In this document: positions 53,880 to 62,893 of the stretch, one piece after another
Layout of the letters: the number at the start of each line of letters is the position of its first letter
How positions within the stretch are numbered: the first letter of the stretch is position 1
Assembly: GCF_001953975.1 (NCBI RefSeq)
Contig: NZ_MBEJ01000099.1
Span: forward strand, 1 to 64,000
DNA length: 64,000 nt
Origin: Mycobacterium sp. NS-7484
Lineage (GTDB): Bacteria > Actinomycetota > Actinomycetes > Mycobacteriales > Mycobacteriaceae
Direction: 5' to 3'
Program-made: the position numbers and the translations under genes
Notes under the pieces: generated by a model
Seen by the model: only the letters and a program-made list of their open reading frames with translations
What the model was told of the DNA's origin: nothing
Database searches by the model: none

Positions 53880-55065
53880 GCAGCAGCGGCCACCACGTGG
53901 GCAGGGCGTACTCGGTGACGCGCAGCGGGATCAACACCACGCAGACCGTGACCACGGTCAAGACCAGCCGGGGCGCCTGCTGAGCCGCCGTCGACCCGGC
54001 TACGCGTGAATTCGCCTCGGTGACAAGCAGATACACCACGAGAAGCAACAGTGCCGGGACCGTCGTCTGTAGCCGGCCGATGTGCTCCTGAAACCGGCAG
54101 AACGCAACGGCCAGCACGCACATCACCGCCGGAACCAGCATCGCCACCTCCGGTCCAGGGCCGAACAACCGAGCGGCGACGCGGGTGGCCGCCCACATCA
54201 ACACCAGCAACGCCGCCGATGCCAGGCACAACGCCCCCGCGGAAAACCAGTAGAAGCCCGCATCCGAGAAGAACTCCGAGATCACCAACGACAGATTCAC
54301 GGCAGTGGTGTGGAATCCGCCGGTCGTGCCGATGTTGACCGCAACCAGAAGGGCCAGCGCACTCAGCGCGGCGACGCCCACCGCGGTGCCCATCGGGCGG
54401 GCCGGCGACCGCAGCCGACCGCTGACCACGGTGGCGGTCTCGAAGCCCACCAAACCCAGACCGAGCGGGATGGCCGCGGCCGTGGCCAACAGCACTGATC
54501 CGAAGTGGGTGGACCCGACCTGGATCGGAGGGGTTCCCGACGCCACCCGGGCCACGACCGCCAGCGCGAGGTACACAAAGACCAGCAGGCCCACGCCGGC
54601 GAGGGCGGCAGCCGTCGCACCTACTGCACGGGCCGGCAGGTACGCCACCACGGCGCCGGCGATCACCACCACTGCCACCGACCATCCGGGCCACCACCAA
54701 CCGGCCAGCGCGGTCTCCAGATCGGGTGCCCCGGTCAACGGTTGCAGCGCCAGACTCAGTGCCGCGCCCACACCCAACAACACGTAGGCCGCCAGCTGGA
54801 TCAGGCTGGTGAACCGACCGGCGGCCGGACCGACGGTGGCGGCGACCAGATCACCCGTCGACACCGCACTCGGCGCGTTCCGGCGCAGCCGGGCGAACGC
54901 GAAGATCAACACGGCCGCAATGGATGCGGCGCACAGTGCGGCCACACCGTGGAACGCCACGGCGCAGATCGGCGCGAGGGACAACCCGACCGCGCGCCAT
55001 GCCGGGAGGGCAGGCGGAAAGGCCGCGGGCTGCTCCACGCTCGCGGGCACTGCGCGCTTAGGCAT
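53800..55065 (-). CDS. APC-type permease, last gene of the catabolic operon
   Basis: A 421-residue membrane protein with about eleven helices, of the amino acid-polyamine-organocation fold (GLVGFETATVVSGRLRSPARP in the middle resembles the conserved segment after helix 6). ATG 55065 is chosen: the frame is open further, but the extra residues are not protein-like. It follows the DUF1116 gene on the same strand by 61 bases and may import the compound broken down by this cluster, or a nitrogen-containing product. The last 80 bases overlap the CPBP gene. Confidence 0.82.
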   Translation of the reverse strand: MPKRAVPASVEQPAAFPPALPAWRAVGLSLAPICAVAFHGVAALCAASIAAVLIFAFARLRRNAPSAVSTGDLVAATVGPAAGRFTSLIQLAAYVLLGVGAALSLALQPLTGAPDLETALAGWWWPGWSVAVVVIAGAVVAYLPARAVGATAAALAGVGLLVFVYLALAVVARVASGTPPIQVGSTHFGSVLLATAAAIPLGLGLVGFETATVVSGRLRSPARPMGTAVGVAALSALALLVAVNIGTTGGFHTTAVNLSLVISEFFSDAGFYWFSAGALCLASAALLVLMWAATRVAARLFGPGPEVAMLVPAVMCVLAVAFCRFQEHIGRLQTTVPALLLLVVYLLVTEANSRVAGSTAAQQAPRLVLTVVTVCVVLIPLRVTEYALPTWWPLLLTAVILAVAALLARVGRPEPPAHPLR

Positions 55066-55126
55066 CGGCCAGTGTTTTCGGCCGCTGAATCCCTCGCATC
55101 CGACGATAGTAGAGCCGACCTCGACC

Positions 55127-56284
55127 TCAGCTGAGCGAGAACACCTCCGGTGGCGGCTGATAGACGCCACCACCGATACGGCCGTGGCCGGTGTCGGAGA
55201 TCATGCCCAACAGCACCAGCGGGCTCACTCCGGCAGCCGAGACCGTGTGCGCCGACAGGCCGGTCCGCAAGCCCCCGGCCGAGTCCATGGTGAGCGGGAG
55301 CAGCCGCTGCGGCCGATCGAGGGCGTCAGCGGGCAGGTAGCCGTCCAGTGCTTGGGTGACGGCCGGGGCGCTGCGCAGCGACTGACCGCCGAGCCCGAGC
55401 AGATCCACCACCGCCGAATCGCCGATCGCTCCGACCGCGGTGCGGCCCTGATGCGCCGCCTCGACCGGCCCGGACGGTGCGGTGGCCGCCACGGTCTGCC
55501 AGTGCCCGGGCCGGGCGGCCAGCTGGATGCCGAAATCCACACCGTTGCCGCCGGCCCGCGTGATGAGGCCGGAATGTTCGAAACCCTCGGCGGCACCGAG
55601 AATCAGGGCTGCGGTGGCCATCCAGATGTTCAGCGCAAACGCCCCGCAAGTGGTCAGGAACTCACGGATGTCGTCCGGCGCGGTGTCATCGAGCAGACAT
55701 TCGGCGAACAGCCGAGAGCCGGCCAGGGTGCGGCTGTGCCCGTCGTCTCCGTGGTTGAGGGATCCGGCGAGCAGACCCAGCAGCGGGATGGCGGGATCCA
55801 GTCGGGTGGCCAGCCAGGCCGCATACCGCCCGTTGAGCCAGCGGTGGAACTCCGGGATCTCCGGATCGAGAACGCCCAGCCGCAGGCAGTGCTGCATGCC
55901 CTCGTTGAGCGCGGCGTAGCGCACCCGGCCCGATTCGGGATCGGAGATGACGTGCAGCGCCATCGACGGTGAGATCACCCCGGCCAACGGCACCACCAGC
56001 CCGTGGTCCTGAGCCGGCGCATACTCGACGCACCCGTCCGCCAGCAGTGCCCACGCCTCATCGGGGGTGGCCGCCCAGCTTTCGTAGATGCAGGCCAGCG
56101 CCAGCGAGTTACGAACCGGGACGGGAACCGCGGACCAGTCGGAGAACGGCGGGCCGGCGTGCCACAACCGGCGATCGGCTCCGGTCACGTCGACGGCCCG
56201 GGTCAGCCCGGTCCAGTGGGGGTCGGTGGCCAGCATGGCCGCACCGGCCGCGGCATCCGCGGCGGGCAAGGCTGAGACGGTCAC
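55127..56284 (-). CDS. DUF1116 protein, AllG-like (oxamate carbamoyltransferase subunit family)
   Basis: A 385-residue protein starting at GTG 56284. DUF1116 landmarks are in order: AGVISPSMALHVI, RVRYAALNEGMQHCLRLG, GDDGHSRTLAGSRLF, AGGNGVDFGIQL, IGDSAVVDLLGLGG and a closing GGGVYQPPPEVF. In E. coli the family member AllG (YlbE) is a part of oxamate carbamoyltransferase with AllF and AllH. Here neither an FdrA/AllF-like gene nor a clear DUF2877 gene is seen, so either the 200-residue protein next door replaces them or the reaction differs. The start overlaps that gene's stop by four bases. A carbamoyl or amide-transfer role is inferred. Confidence 0.85.
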   Translation of the reverse strand: MTVSALPAADAAAGAAMLATDPHWTGLTRAVDVTGADRRLWHAGPPFSDWSAVPVPVRNSLALACIYESWAATPDEAWALLADGCVEYAPAQDHGLVVPLAGVISPSMALHVISDPESGRVRYAALNEGMQHCLRLGVLDPEIPEFHRWLNGRYAAWLATRLDPAIPLLGLLAGSLNHGDDGHSRTLAGSRLFAECLLDDTAPDDIREFLTTCGAFALNIWMATAALILGAAEGFEHSGLITRAGGNGVDFGIQLAARPGHWQTVAATAPSGPVEAAHQGRTAVGAIGDSAVVDLLGLGGQSLRSAPAVTQALDGYLPADALDRPQRLLPLTMDSAGGLRTGLSAHTVSAAGVSPLVLLGMISDTGHGRIGGGVYQPPPEVFSLS

Positions 56285-56883
56285 GCCTGCACCCAGGTTT
56301 CCGACAGTGCCAGCGCGGCCGATTGGGCACGGCCGCCGAAGAAGTCGCGCTCCACGGTGGCTCCGGGCAACGCGGTGCCGTTCACCGTGACGACGGCCGA
56401 GCCGGCCGGCAGAAAGACGCTGAGCATCTCGTGGCGCCCGGTACCCGATTCGGCGGCCGGTTGATGGACCGCGAACGACGGCTGCAGCTGATCCCACTGC
56501 ATGGCCACCTCGACACCGGCGGAGGCGTCCCGGGCCCGCTCGACCCAGGCGGTGTCGGTGATGTCTTGGGAGAACTCGGCGTTGGTGTGCAACTTGACCG
56601 ATTCGAATGCCTTGGTGGGCCGGAACAACACGAACTTGCTGACGAAGTCCTCGATCAGGAAGCGGGCCAGCGGCTCGTTGTCGGTGAGCCCGAGGGCCGA
56701 AGCTCGTTCGGGGTCATACGGATCGGTGACGACGGCGGTGAGGTGGCCGGTGCCGTGGTCGGATGCGGTGATCCGGAAGAACACCGACAGGGAGGACCAG
56801 TCGCCGGTCGGATCGGTCTTGAGATAGATGAAGGGGTTGTCCCCGGTCCAGTCCACCTTGCCGGGCAGAACGGTGCTTGTCAT
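56281..56883 (-). CDS. Protein of unknown function, partner gene of DUF1116 protein
   Basis: A 200-residue protein I do not recognise. No signal peptide, membrane segment or cysteine motif. N-terminal part WTGDNPFIYLKTDPTGDWSS, then a strand-rich region with VVTDPYDPERA and FLIEDFVSKFVLF, ending in FFGGRAQSAALALSETWVQA. AAAGGA precedes the ATG. It overlaps the DUF1116 gene by four bases and follows the epimerase gene by 22. The strict pairing suggests a subunit of, or helper for, the DUF1116 protein. This is an inference from gene order. Confidence 0.8.
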   Translation of the reverse strand: MTSTVLPGKVDWTGDNPFIYLKTDPTGDWSSLSVFFRITASDHGTGHLTAVVTDPYDPERASALGLTDNEPLARFLIEDFVSKFVLFRPTKAFESVKLHTNAEFSQDITDTAWVERARDASAGVEVAMQWDQLQPSFAVHQPAAESGTGRHEMLSVFLPAGSAVVTVNGTALPGATVERDFFGGRAQSAALALSETWVQA

Positions 56884-56905
56884 GGAGTAGTCCTTTCTGC
56901 GGTTC

Positions 56906-57772
56906 TCAGACGCCGAGTTCGGCGCGCAGCGAGAGAAAATCTGTGGTCGGTTCCCAGCCCAGCAGCTCACGAGCCTGCCGGTTGCTGAAGATCGATGCCC
57001 GCGGATTGAGTTGGAACAGACGCGGATTGGTGATCTCGGGCAGTTCCCCGATCCGGGACCGGTACCAGTCGAGCGTCGGTTCCGGATGCGAGGTGTCGTC
57101 GGCGCTGAGAAAGAAGGTGCCGAACTTCAGGTCGCGCGCCTCGAGTGCTTTGCGGAAGCCGGTCGCCACATCGCGGGCGTGCACGTAGTAGTAGAGCCAA
57201 TGGGTTTCCGGATTGTCGATGAACGCGGTGTATTCGGCGATCGTCTCCGGCAGCACCACCGCCAGCGGGCGCAGGCACAGCACGTCCATGGGGCTGCCGG
57301 TGGCGAAGCTGCGGCCCATGGTTTCCATGATCTGCTTGCTCACGCTGTATGCCTGCACCGGGCGAAGTTCATGGCGCTCGTCGACCTGCAGCGCCTGCGG
57401 CGTCCAGTCCGGCCGCATCTCGGATAATCCGCACGCCGAAATGCTGGAGCACAGCACGACTTTGCGTACCTCGTTCTCGGCGGCGGCCTGCAGGACGTTC
57501 CAGGTGCCCATGGTGTTGACCCGAATGTACTGTTCCGGTGCGGCGTTCCAGTCGTAATCGAGGGCGGCCAGATGCACGACCGCATCCGCACCCTTGGTGG
57601 CGCGACGGACGCTGTCCAGATCGGTGACATCGACCTGGGTGTAATCGACCGCAGCCTCGGACTGGGCGAGATCGGCGTTGGTGACATCGAATCCGGACGC
57701 CAGTTCGTCGACGACATAGCGGCCGACGCGACCGGACCCGCCGGTGACGACGACCTTCGACAGGGGGGACAT
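56906..57772 (-). CDS. NAD-dependent epimerase/dehydratase-family protein (extended SDR)
   Basis: A 288-residue extended SDR. VVVTGGSGRVGRYVVDEL carries the glycine-rich loop, VVHLAALDYDW is the conserved HLAA segment, SSISACG holds the catalytic Ser and YSVSK (with Tyr and Lys) the active site. The family works on nucleotide sugars but also on small catabolic substrates. As part of a Rieske-amidase cluster, an oxidation or isomerisation step in breakdown is more likely than sugar metabolism. It lies 25 bases after the reductase gene. Confidence 0.88.
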   Translation of the reverse strand: MSPLSKVVVTGGSGRVGRYVVDELASGFDVTNADLAQSEAAVDYTQVDVTDLDSVRRATKGADAVVHLAALDYDWNAAPEQYIRVNTMGTWNVLQAAAENEVRKVVLCSSISACGLSEMRPDWTPQALQVDERHELRPVQAYSVSKQIMETMGRSFATGSPMDVLCLRPLAVVLPETIAEYTAFIDNPETHWLYYYVHARDVATGFRKALEARDLKFGTFFLSADDTSHPEPTLDWYRSRIGELPEITNPRLFQLNPRASIFSNRQARELLGWEPTTDFLSLRAELGV

Positions 57773-57797
57773 GAGATGTTCCTTTCGGATGAGGGGC

Positions 57798-58805
57798 TCA
57801 GATATCGAGAACCAGGCGGGCGGTTCGGGCGCGGGAGACGCAGATCATCATGGTGTCGTTGGCTTCCCGCTCTTCGGTGCTGAGTACCGCATCGCGGTGC
57901 TCGGGTACGCCTTCGAACACCGCGGTCTCACAGGTACCGCAGACTCCTTCGGAGCAAGAGAACTCCACCGCCATACCGTTTTTCCGGAGAACTTCCAGGA
58001 TCGAACAGCCGGCCGGAACGGGATAGCTGGCACCGCTGCGGGCGGTGACCACCTCGAAGTCGACGTCACCGGTGACATCGATCGGGGCGGCGGCGAAGCG
58101 TTCCAGGTTGAGCTGCCAGTCGGCGTCGGCGTGGTGTAACTCGGTGAGAGCGTCGAGCATCCGGCCGGGGCCGCAGGCGTAAACGCCGCAACCTGGCGTC
58201 AGTTCGGCCACCAGGGCGGGCAGATCGAACAGGCCCATCTCATCGTCGACCCAGATCGTGACCCGGTCCTCGCCCAGAGCCAGCAACTCGTCGGCGAAGG
58301 CCAACCGGTCCCGGCTCCGTACCAGATACACCACGCGCCAGGGCCGGCCGGAAGCCGCGGCCGTCCGGGCCATGGCCAGGATCGGCGTGATGCCGATTCC
58401 GCCCGCGACGAACAGGTAGGATTCGGCGGCCTCGTCGAGCGGGAAGTGGTTGTGCGGACCGCGGACCCGGACTGAGGTGCCTTCGTTCAGGTGCGCGTGC
58501 ACATACGCCGACCCGCCGCGGCCTTCGGGTTCCTCGAGCACGCCGAACCGGTAGACGCCACGATCCGTCGGGTCCCCACACAACGAGTAGTGCCGGATCA
58601 GCTCGGTACCGTCGGGTCCGGGCAGCAGGAACTCCAGATGCGCTCCCGGTCGCCAGGGCGGTAGTTCGCCACCGTCCGGTGCGACGAGGTCCAGACCGAT
58701 GATTCCGGTCGCGGCATCGTGGCGCCGGGCCACCTGAAGGTCGAATGCCGAAGCGTTGGCGGGCTTTTCCGGTGCCATCGAGGTTCGGCTCAGCTGGCTG
58801 GTCAT
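57798..58805 (-). CDS. Oxygenase reductase with FMN/FAD, NAD and [2Fe-2S] domains (VanB/PDR type)
   Basis: A 335-residue phthalate-dioxygenase-reductase-type protein. RHYSLCG (71-77) binds the flavin, GGIGITP (135-141) and CGPGRM (211-216) belong to the NAD domain, and the C-terminal plant-type ferredoxin has Cys284, Cys289, Cys292 and Cys322. It passes electrons from NADH to the Rieske oxygenase, whose stop overlaps this start by four bases (ATGA). A second ATG nine codons in is possible, but the overlap favours the first. Confidence 0.94.
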   Translation of the reverse strand: MTSQLSRTSMAPEKPANASAFDLQVARRHDAATGIIGLDLVAPDGGELPPWRPGAHLEFLLPGPDGTELIRHYSLCGDPTDRGVYRFGVLEEPEGRGGSAYVHAHLNEGTSVRVRGPHNHFPLDEAAESYLFVAGGIGITPILAMARTAAASGRPWRVVYLVRSRDRLAFADELLALGEDRVTIWVDDEMGLFDLPALVAELTPGCGVYACGPGRMLDALTELHHADADWQLNLERFAAAPIDVTGDVDFEVVTARSGASYPVPAGCSILEVLRKNGMAVEFSCSEGVCGTCETAVFEGVPEHRDAVLSTEEREANDTMMICVSRARTARLVLDI

Positions 58806-59980
58806 GACTGTTGGTCGGCTGCGCGGTACTTGCGTACCAGCCAGTGGTTGAGTGCGACGAGCACTTCTTCGGGCGGGGCGTAGCGTCCGCGCGGGGCGAA
58901 CCGGGACCGCATGCCGCTCTGCGTGCCGTTCCAGGCCATTTCGTCTTCGCGCATGACCTCGGCCAGATCCTCGACCTCCTGCTTCCAGTCCACATCGAAG
59001 TTCGGCAGCGCCAAGGTGGACTCCGGGTACATCCAGGTGGCGGCGAACTGTGAAGTGCCGGCAGTGGTTCCGGGTAGCCAGTGGAAGTACTTGACCTTGT
59101 CGGGCATCGCGATGATGAGCAGGTTGGGTGCCACCGTGACGTAGGCCAGCTTGGACCGCTGCTCACTGGTGAGGTTGGGCAGGAAGGGCTGCATCACCCG
59201 TCCGGTCTTGGTGGGCGAGGCGCCTTCTTCGACGCTGATCAGCTCGTAGCCGATGACGCCCTTGTCGGCGTCGTTGAAGGAGGCGCGGAAGTTGATCTGT
59301 TCGGCCGAGGTCGGGTACATCGGCACCCAGGACTGCGAGTGCAGGAATTGGCAGTGATAGCACTCGTCGCCGAACAGCTTCCAGTTGAAGTTGTAATCGG
59401 TGAACTGCTGCGGCGCCGCTGAGTGCAGGGAGGCGATATCCCAGTTGGCCAAATAGTCCGAGAGTCCGCCGAGCCGCTCGGTGAGCGAAGGAATGGTGTC
59501 GTCGAAGGTGACGAAGATGAAGCCTTCCCAAAGCTCCGAGCGCACCTCGGGCAACTTTACGTCGGCCTTGTTGAAGCACGGTGAATCGTTGAGCTGGGGA
59601 GCGGACTGCAGTTGCCCGTCCAGGCCGTAAACCCAGGAGTGGTAAGGGCATTGGAAGCGACGGCGGTTGCCGCTGCCCTCGACCAGCAGCATGGCACGGT
59701 GTTGGCAGACATTGGCCAGCACCCGCACCACGCCGTCGCGGCCGCGCACCGCCATCAGCGGATCGTTGGCCACCGTGACGGTGAAGAAGTCACCGGCGTT
59801 GGGGATGTCGGCGGCCCGGCCGATGCAGAACCACTCATGGCCCCACACGGCGTCGAGTTCGAACTGGTGGAATTCCTCTGAGGTGTACACCGCCGGTGGC
59901 ATCGAGATGGCGGTGTCGATGCCTTGGTCGCTGGTGTCGAAAGCCTGAAGGGGGATGGGGCTTTGCAGGTTTCGGGGCAT
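58802..59980 (-). CDS. Rieske non-heme iron oxygenase, alpha subunit
   Basis: A 392-residue ring-hydroxylating or demethylating oxygenase. The Rieske cluster ligands are Cys92, His94, Cys111 and His114. The catalytic iron is held by His209 and His214 in GDECYHCQFLH and probably Asp346 in REDEMAW. GAAGGAG is 8 bases before the ATG. No beta-subunit gene is present, so it is an alpha-only type. The substrate is unknown; choline or betaine-like amines, aromatic acids and N-heterocycles all occur in the family. The DJ-1 gene precedes it by 33 bases. Confidence 0.93.
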   Translation of the reverse strand: MPRNLQSPIPLQAFDTSDQGIDTAISMPPAVYTSEEFHQFELDAVWGHEWFCIGRAADIPNAGDFFTVTVANDPLMAVRGRDGVVRVLANVCQHRAMLLVEGSGNRRRFQCPYHSWVYGLDGQLQSAPQLNDSPCFNKADVKLPEVRSELWEGFIFVTFDDTIPSLTERLGGLSDYLANWDIASLHSAAPQQFTDYNFNWKLFGDECYHCQFLHSQSWVPMYPTSAEQINFRASFNDADKGVIGYELISVEEGASPTKTGRVMQPFLPNLTSEQRSKLAYVTVAPNLLIIAMPDKVKYFHWLPGTTAGTSQFAATWMYPESTLALPNFDVDWKQEVEDLAEVMREDEMAWNGTQSGMRSRFAPRGRYAPPEEVLVALNHWLVRKYRAADQQS

Positions 59981-60013
59981 GTTTCAAACTCCTTCGTTGC
60001 CGCGTGAACGGGA

Positions 60014-60538
60014 TCAGGACAGGGTGTCGATCAGGGCGCGCATCCAGGCGCCGAGATCACGGGGCAGCTGGGCGGTGATCAGGTTGCCGTCGACGACCAC
60101 CGGCTCGTCCACCCAGTCGGCGCCGGCGTTGCGCAGGTCGTCGCGGATTGCGGTGACGCTGGTGAGGCGGCGGCCCGAGACGATGCCGGCCGAAATGCCA
60201 ACCCAGGCGCCGTGGCAGACGAATGCCACCGGTTTGACCGCGGCGTCGAACTTGCCGACCAGGTCCAGGACGGCCGCCGAACGGCGCAGCAGGTCGGGGG
60301 CGAAGCCGCCCGGCACCACGACCGCGTCGAAGTCGTCGGCACTGAGGTCGGCGACGTCGGCGTCGACCGGGTATGGCCCGTAACCCGATTTGCCGCGCAC
60401 GGGTGCGGTCCCCATGCCGGCCACGGTCACCTGGTAGCCCTCCTCCCGGGCCCGGAGGACGGGGTAAATCAGCTCCGACTCTTCGAAGAAGTCGGCCGCG
60501 AGGACCAGGATGCGGGTGGGTTGCTCAGGATTGGACAT
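60014..60538 (-). CDS. DJ-1/PfpI-family protein
   Basis: A 174-residue protein of the DJ-1/PfpI glutamine-amidotransferase-like fold. The nucleophile elbow is VCHGAW with Cys108 and His109, and VVVPGGFAPDLLRR precedes it. The acidic residue near 20 (FFEESEL) fits the DJ-1 set. Members act as glyoxalases, isonitrile hydratases or proteases. As first gene of the seven-gene catabolic operon, behind a promoter that shares a repeat with the MFS gene, a hydratase or aldehyde-protection role is plausible. Confidence 0.88.
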   Translation of the reverse strand: MSNPEQPTRILVLAADFFEESELIYPVLRAREEGYQVTVAGMGTAPVRGKSGYGPYPVDADVADLSADDFDAVVVPGGFAPDLLRRSAAVLDLVGKFDAAVKPVAFVCHGAWVGISAGIVSGRRLTSVTAIRDDLRNAGADWVDEPVVVDGNLITAQLPRDLGAWMRALIDTLS

Positions 60539-60579
60539 GGCAGCTCCGGGGAATCGACTGAGATCGAGCGATCTGTGAG

Positions 60580-60618
60580 AACAAACGCGAGTGTTCTGTA
60601 GTTACAAACGCTTGTCAA
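60580..60618 (-). promoter_or_regulatory. Promoter and operator repeats of the Rieske operon
   Basis: On the minus strand TTGACA (60618-60613), 17 bases, AACACT (60595-60590) form a promoter toward the DJ-1 gene. AGCGTTTGTA (60611-60602) follows the -35 and CGCGTTTGTT (60589-60580) follows the -10; they are direct repeats 22 bases apart. The same boxes and repeat are in front of the MFS gene at 61381-61425. Confidence 0.6.
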
Positions 60619-60670
60619 GCGTCGGATCCCGGATGGAGGTCAGAAAGCCTGATCGGTGCGCCGGCGTCGA

Positions 60671-61309
60671 TCAGTGCGGAACGTTGGACACCCAGACGGC
60701 GCGGGCCACGCCCGGGCCCTCGTTCCAGAATCGGTGTGGGCGAGAGGATTCGAAGGCGATCGAATCGCCCGGGCCAAGGACGAAGACGTCGAACTCGACC
60801 TGGGCATGAAGACGGCCTTCGAGGACCAGGCCGTATTCATGACCGTGGTGCCGGATGAATGCCTCCTCCGGCGGGGACGAGGCGATCTTCGAGTAGATGA
60901 TCTCGCGGAAATCTATGCCCGCATCGGTGGACGGGGTGAGCAGTTCCCAGCGCACGCCGGGGCTCACCTCGATGGCCTGACGCTGATCGAAACGACGGAT
61001 ATACCGGCCTTCACCTGGTGATCTCGGAATGTCGGGGTCGCCGGCGGCCGCGGTGGGACGGCCCCCGTCGGTGCCGTCGTCGAACAGTGAATCCATCGAT
61101 ACGTCGAGTTCGGAGACGATCGCGTAGAGCAGGCTGATCGACGGCGCCACCAGATCACGCTCGATCTGGGAGAGGTGTCCGGGGGAGACGTTGACCCGTC
61201 GGGACAACTCGCGAAGCGACATCTGTCGCGCCTCGCGGGCCTGGCGCAATCGGGATCCCTGGCCCCGGCCCGGGCGGCTTCCTGCAGCTTGGCCGTGTGA
61301 ATCCACCAC
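60671..61309 (-). CDS. XRE-cupin transcriptional regulator
   Basis: A 212-residue regulator from GTG 61309 (a second GTG follows at once). An XRE helix-turn-helix fills about residues 20-75 (MSLRELSRRVNVSPGHLSQIER), and a cupin domain about 120-210 (HHGHEYGLVLEGRLH, GPGDSIAFESSRPHRFWN) binds the effector. Such proteins control catabolic genes for amines, amino acids and related compounds. It lies between the MFS-amidase pair and the Rieske operon; both have a promoter with the same AGYGTTYGTW repeat, the likely binding site. Confidence 0.92.
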   Translation of the reverse strand: MVDSHGQAAGSRPGRGQGSRLRQAREARQMSLRELSRRVNVSPGHLSQIERDLVAPSISLLYAIVSELDVSMDSLFDDGTDGGRPTAAAGDPDIPRSPGEGRYIRRFDQRQAIEVSPGVRWELLTPSTDAGIDFREIIYSKIASSPPEEAFIRHHGHEYGLVLEGRLHAQVEFDVFVLGPGDSIAFESSRPHRFWNEGPGVARAVWVSNVPH

Positions 61310-61380
61310 GCCGCGAGTGTAGGTGACGGCCGCCCTCGCGGCGGTGGCTCCGGCGACCGGTGTGTTCCGCTCGCGTTAAA

Positions 61381-61425
61381 AGTGTTCGTTCACTATTGAC
61401 ATAGCGTTCGTTAAGAAAGAACACT
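61381..61425 (+). promoter_or_regulatory. Promoter and operator repeats of the MFS-amidase operon
   Basis: TTGACA (61396-61401), 18 bases, AACACT (61420-61425) form a promoter toward the MFS gene. AGTGTTCGTT (61381-61390) and AGCGTTCGTT (61403-61412) are direct repeats 22 bases apart, flanking the -35. AGTGTTC and GAACACT at the two ends are also inverted. The match with the Rieske operon promoter suggests a shared regulator. Confidence 0.65.
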
Positions 61426-61492
61426 GTCGGGTGTCGGGGATCACATCGAGGGTCCTAGACTTCACAATCCGCACTCCGCAGAGGAGATCCGC

Positions 61493-62893
61493 TTGTCAAC
61501 CGCCTCATCGTTCATCGACACCGTCCCGCTCACGCGCTTTCACAAACGTCTGCTGCTGCAGAGCGCCGGCGGACCCTTCCTGGACGGCTACCTGCTGAGC
61601 ATCATCGGCATTGCCCTGGTCGGGATGACGCCGGAACTGGGCATGTCCACCGGCCAGGAGAGTCTGGCCGGCGCCGCGGCGCTGATCGGCATCTTCGTCG
61701 GCGGGGTGGCCTTCGGTCGGATCACCGACCGCATCGGGCGACAGCTGATGTACACCGTCGACCTGTCCGTCCTGGTGGCGGCCTCGGCCCTGTGTGTTTT
61801 CGTCGACGCGCCGTGGCAGGTGATCGCCTTGCGCTTCGTCATCGGCATCGCGATCGGGGCGGACTATCCCATCGCCACCGCGCTGCTGGCCGAATGGCTA
61901 CCGGCCAAGAAACGCGGCGCCATGCTCGGCTCGCTGGTGGTGTTCTGGTTCCTCGGCGCCACCGTGGCCACTTTCGTGGGCTTCACCATCTCGGCACTGT
62001 TCGGCGACCACGCGTGGCGGTACATGCTCGGAAGCGCGATCATCCCGGGCATCGCCATCCTGCTGATGCGGATCGGCACACCGGAATCTCCCCGCTGGCT
62101 GCTGTCCAAGGGACGAGTGGACGAGGCAAAACAGGCGGTACGCAAGGCATTCGGCGAGAACATCGACCTCACCGGCCTGGAAACCATCGAGACGCCGGCC
62201 GCCCAGGATCTGGGCTTCCGTGGACTCATGCGCGGCGTGTACCTTCGCCGGACCTTCTTCTGTGGCTTCTTCTATCTGGCCGCCGTCACCCCGGTGTTCG
62301 CGATGTACACCTTCGGGCCACAGATCCTCGGCTCGTTCGGTCTCGCCGAGGGCAATATGTCCAACCTGGGCTACACCCTGATCAGCCTGCTATTTCTGAT
62401 CGGCTGCCTGCCGGCCCTGCGCTGGACCGAGTCGCTGGGCCGCCGTCCACTGCTGATCTGGTCGTTCGTCGGCATGCTGATCCCGATGGTGGTGCTGGGC
62501 ATCGCCCCCGCCGGACCGGCGTTCCTGGTGATCGCTGCCTTCGCGGTCTATGCCATCGCCTCGGGCGGACCGAACATCCTCGAATGGTCGTATCCCAACG
62601 AGATCTTCCCGACCGAAATCCGTGCCACCGCAATGGGACTGGTCACCGCGGTGAGCCGGGTCGGCGCGGCCATCGGCACCTTCCTGCTGCCGATCGGGTT
62701 GGATCACCTCGGCACCGGACCCACCATGCTGGCCGCGGCCGGACTCACCCTGGCCGGCCTGGTCGTCTCGGTGCTGATGGCCCCGGAAACCCGCAATCGC
62801 AGCCTGGCCGAAGCGAGTGGAGACGGCACCGTCAAACCAGGGCCGGTCGCTGTCGTGGCCGAGCCCGAGAACCAGCCGGCGAGCCAACCGTGA
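61493..62893 (+). CDS. MFS transporter (sugar/aromatic-acid porter type)
   Basis: A 466-residue protein with twelve hydrophobic helices. GRITDRIGRR-like motif between helices 2 and 3 (FGRITDRIGRQLMYT), RFVIGIAIGADYPIATALLAEW and ESPRWLLSKGR are hallmarks of the sugar porter and aromatic-acid:H+ symporter branches. It starts with TTG 61493, supported by GAGGAG at 61481-61486. It probably imports the substrate of the cluster. The amidase gene overlaps its stop by four bases (GTGA). Confidence 0.93.
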   Translation: MSTASSFIDTVPLTRFHKRLLLQSAGGPFLDGYLLSIIGIALVGMTPELGMSTGQESLAGAAALIGIFVGGVAFGRITDRIGRQLMYTVDLSVLVAASALCVFVDAPWQVIALRFVIGIAIGADYPIATALLAEWLPAKKRGAMLGSLVVFWFLGATVATFVGFTISALFGDHAWRYMLGSAIIPGIAILLMRIGTPESPRWLLSKGRVDEAKQAVRKAFGENIDLTGLETIETPAAQDLGFRGLMRGVYLRRTFFCGFFYLAAVTPVFAMYTFGPQILGSFGLAEGNMSNLGYTLISLLFLIGCLPALRWTESLGRRPLLIWSFVGMLIPMVVLGIAPAGPAFLVIAAFAVYAIASGGPNILEWSYPNEIFPTEIRATAMGLVTAVSRVGAAIGTFLLPIGLDHLGTGPTMLAAAGLTLAGLVVSVLMAPETRNRSLAEASGDGTVKPGPVAVVAEPENQPASQP

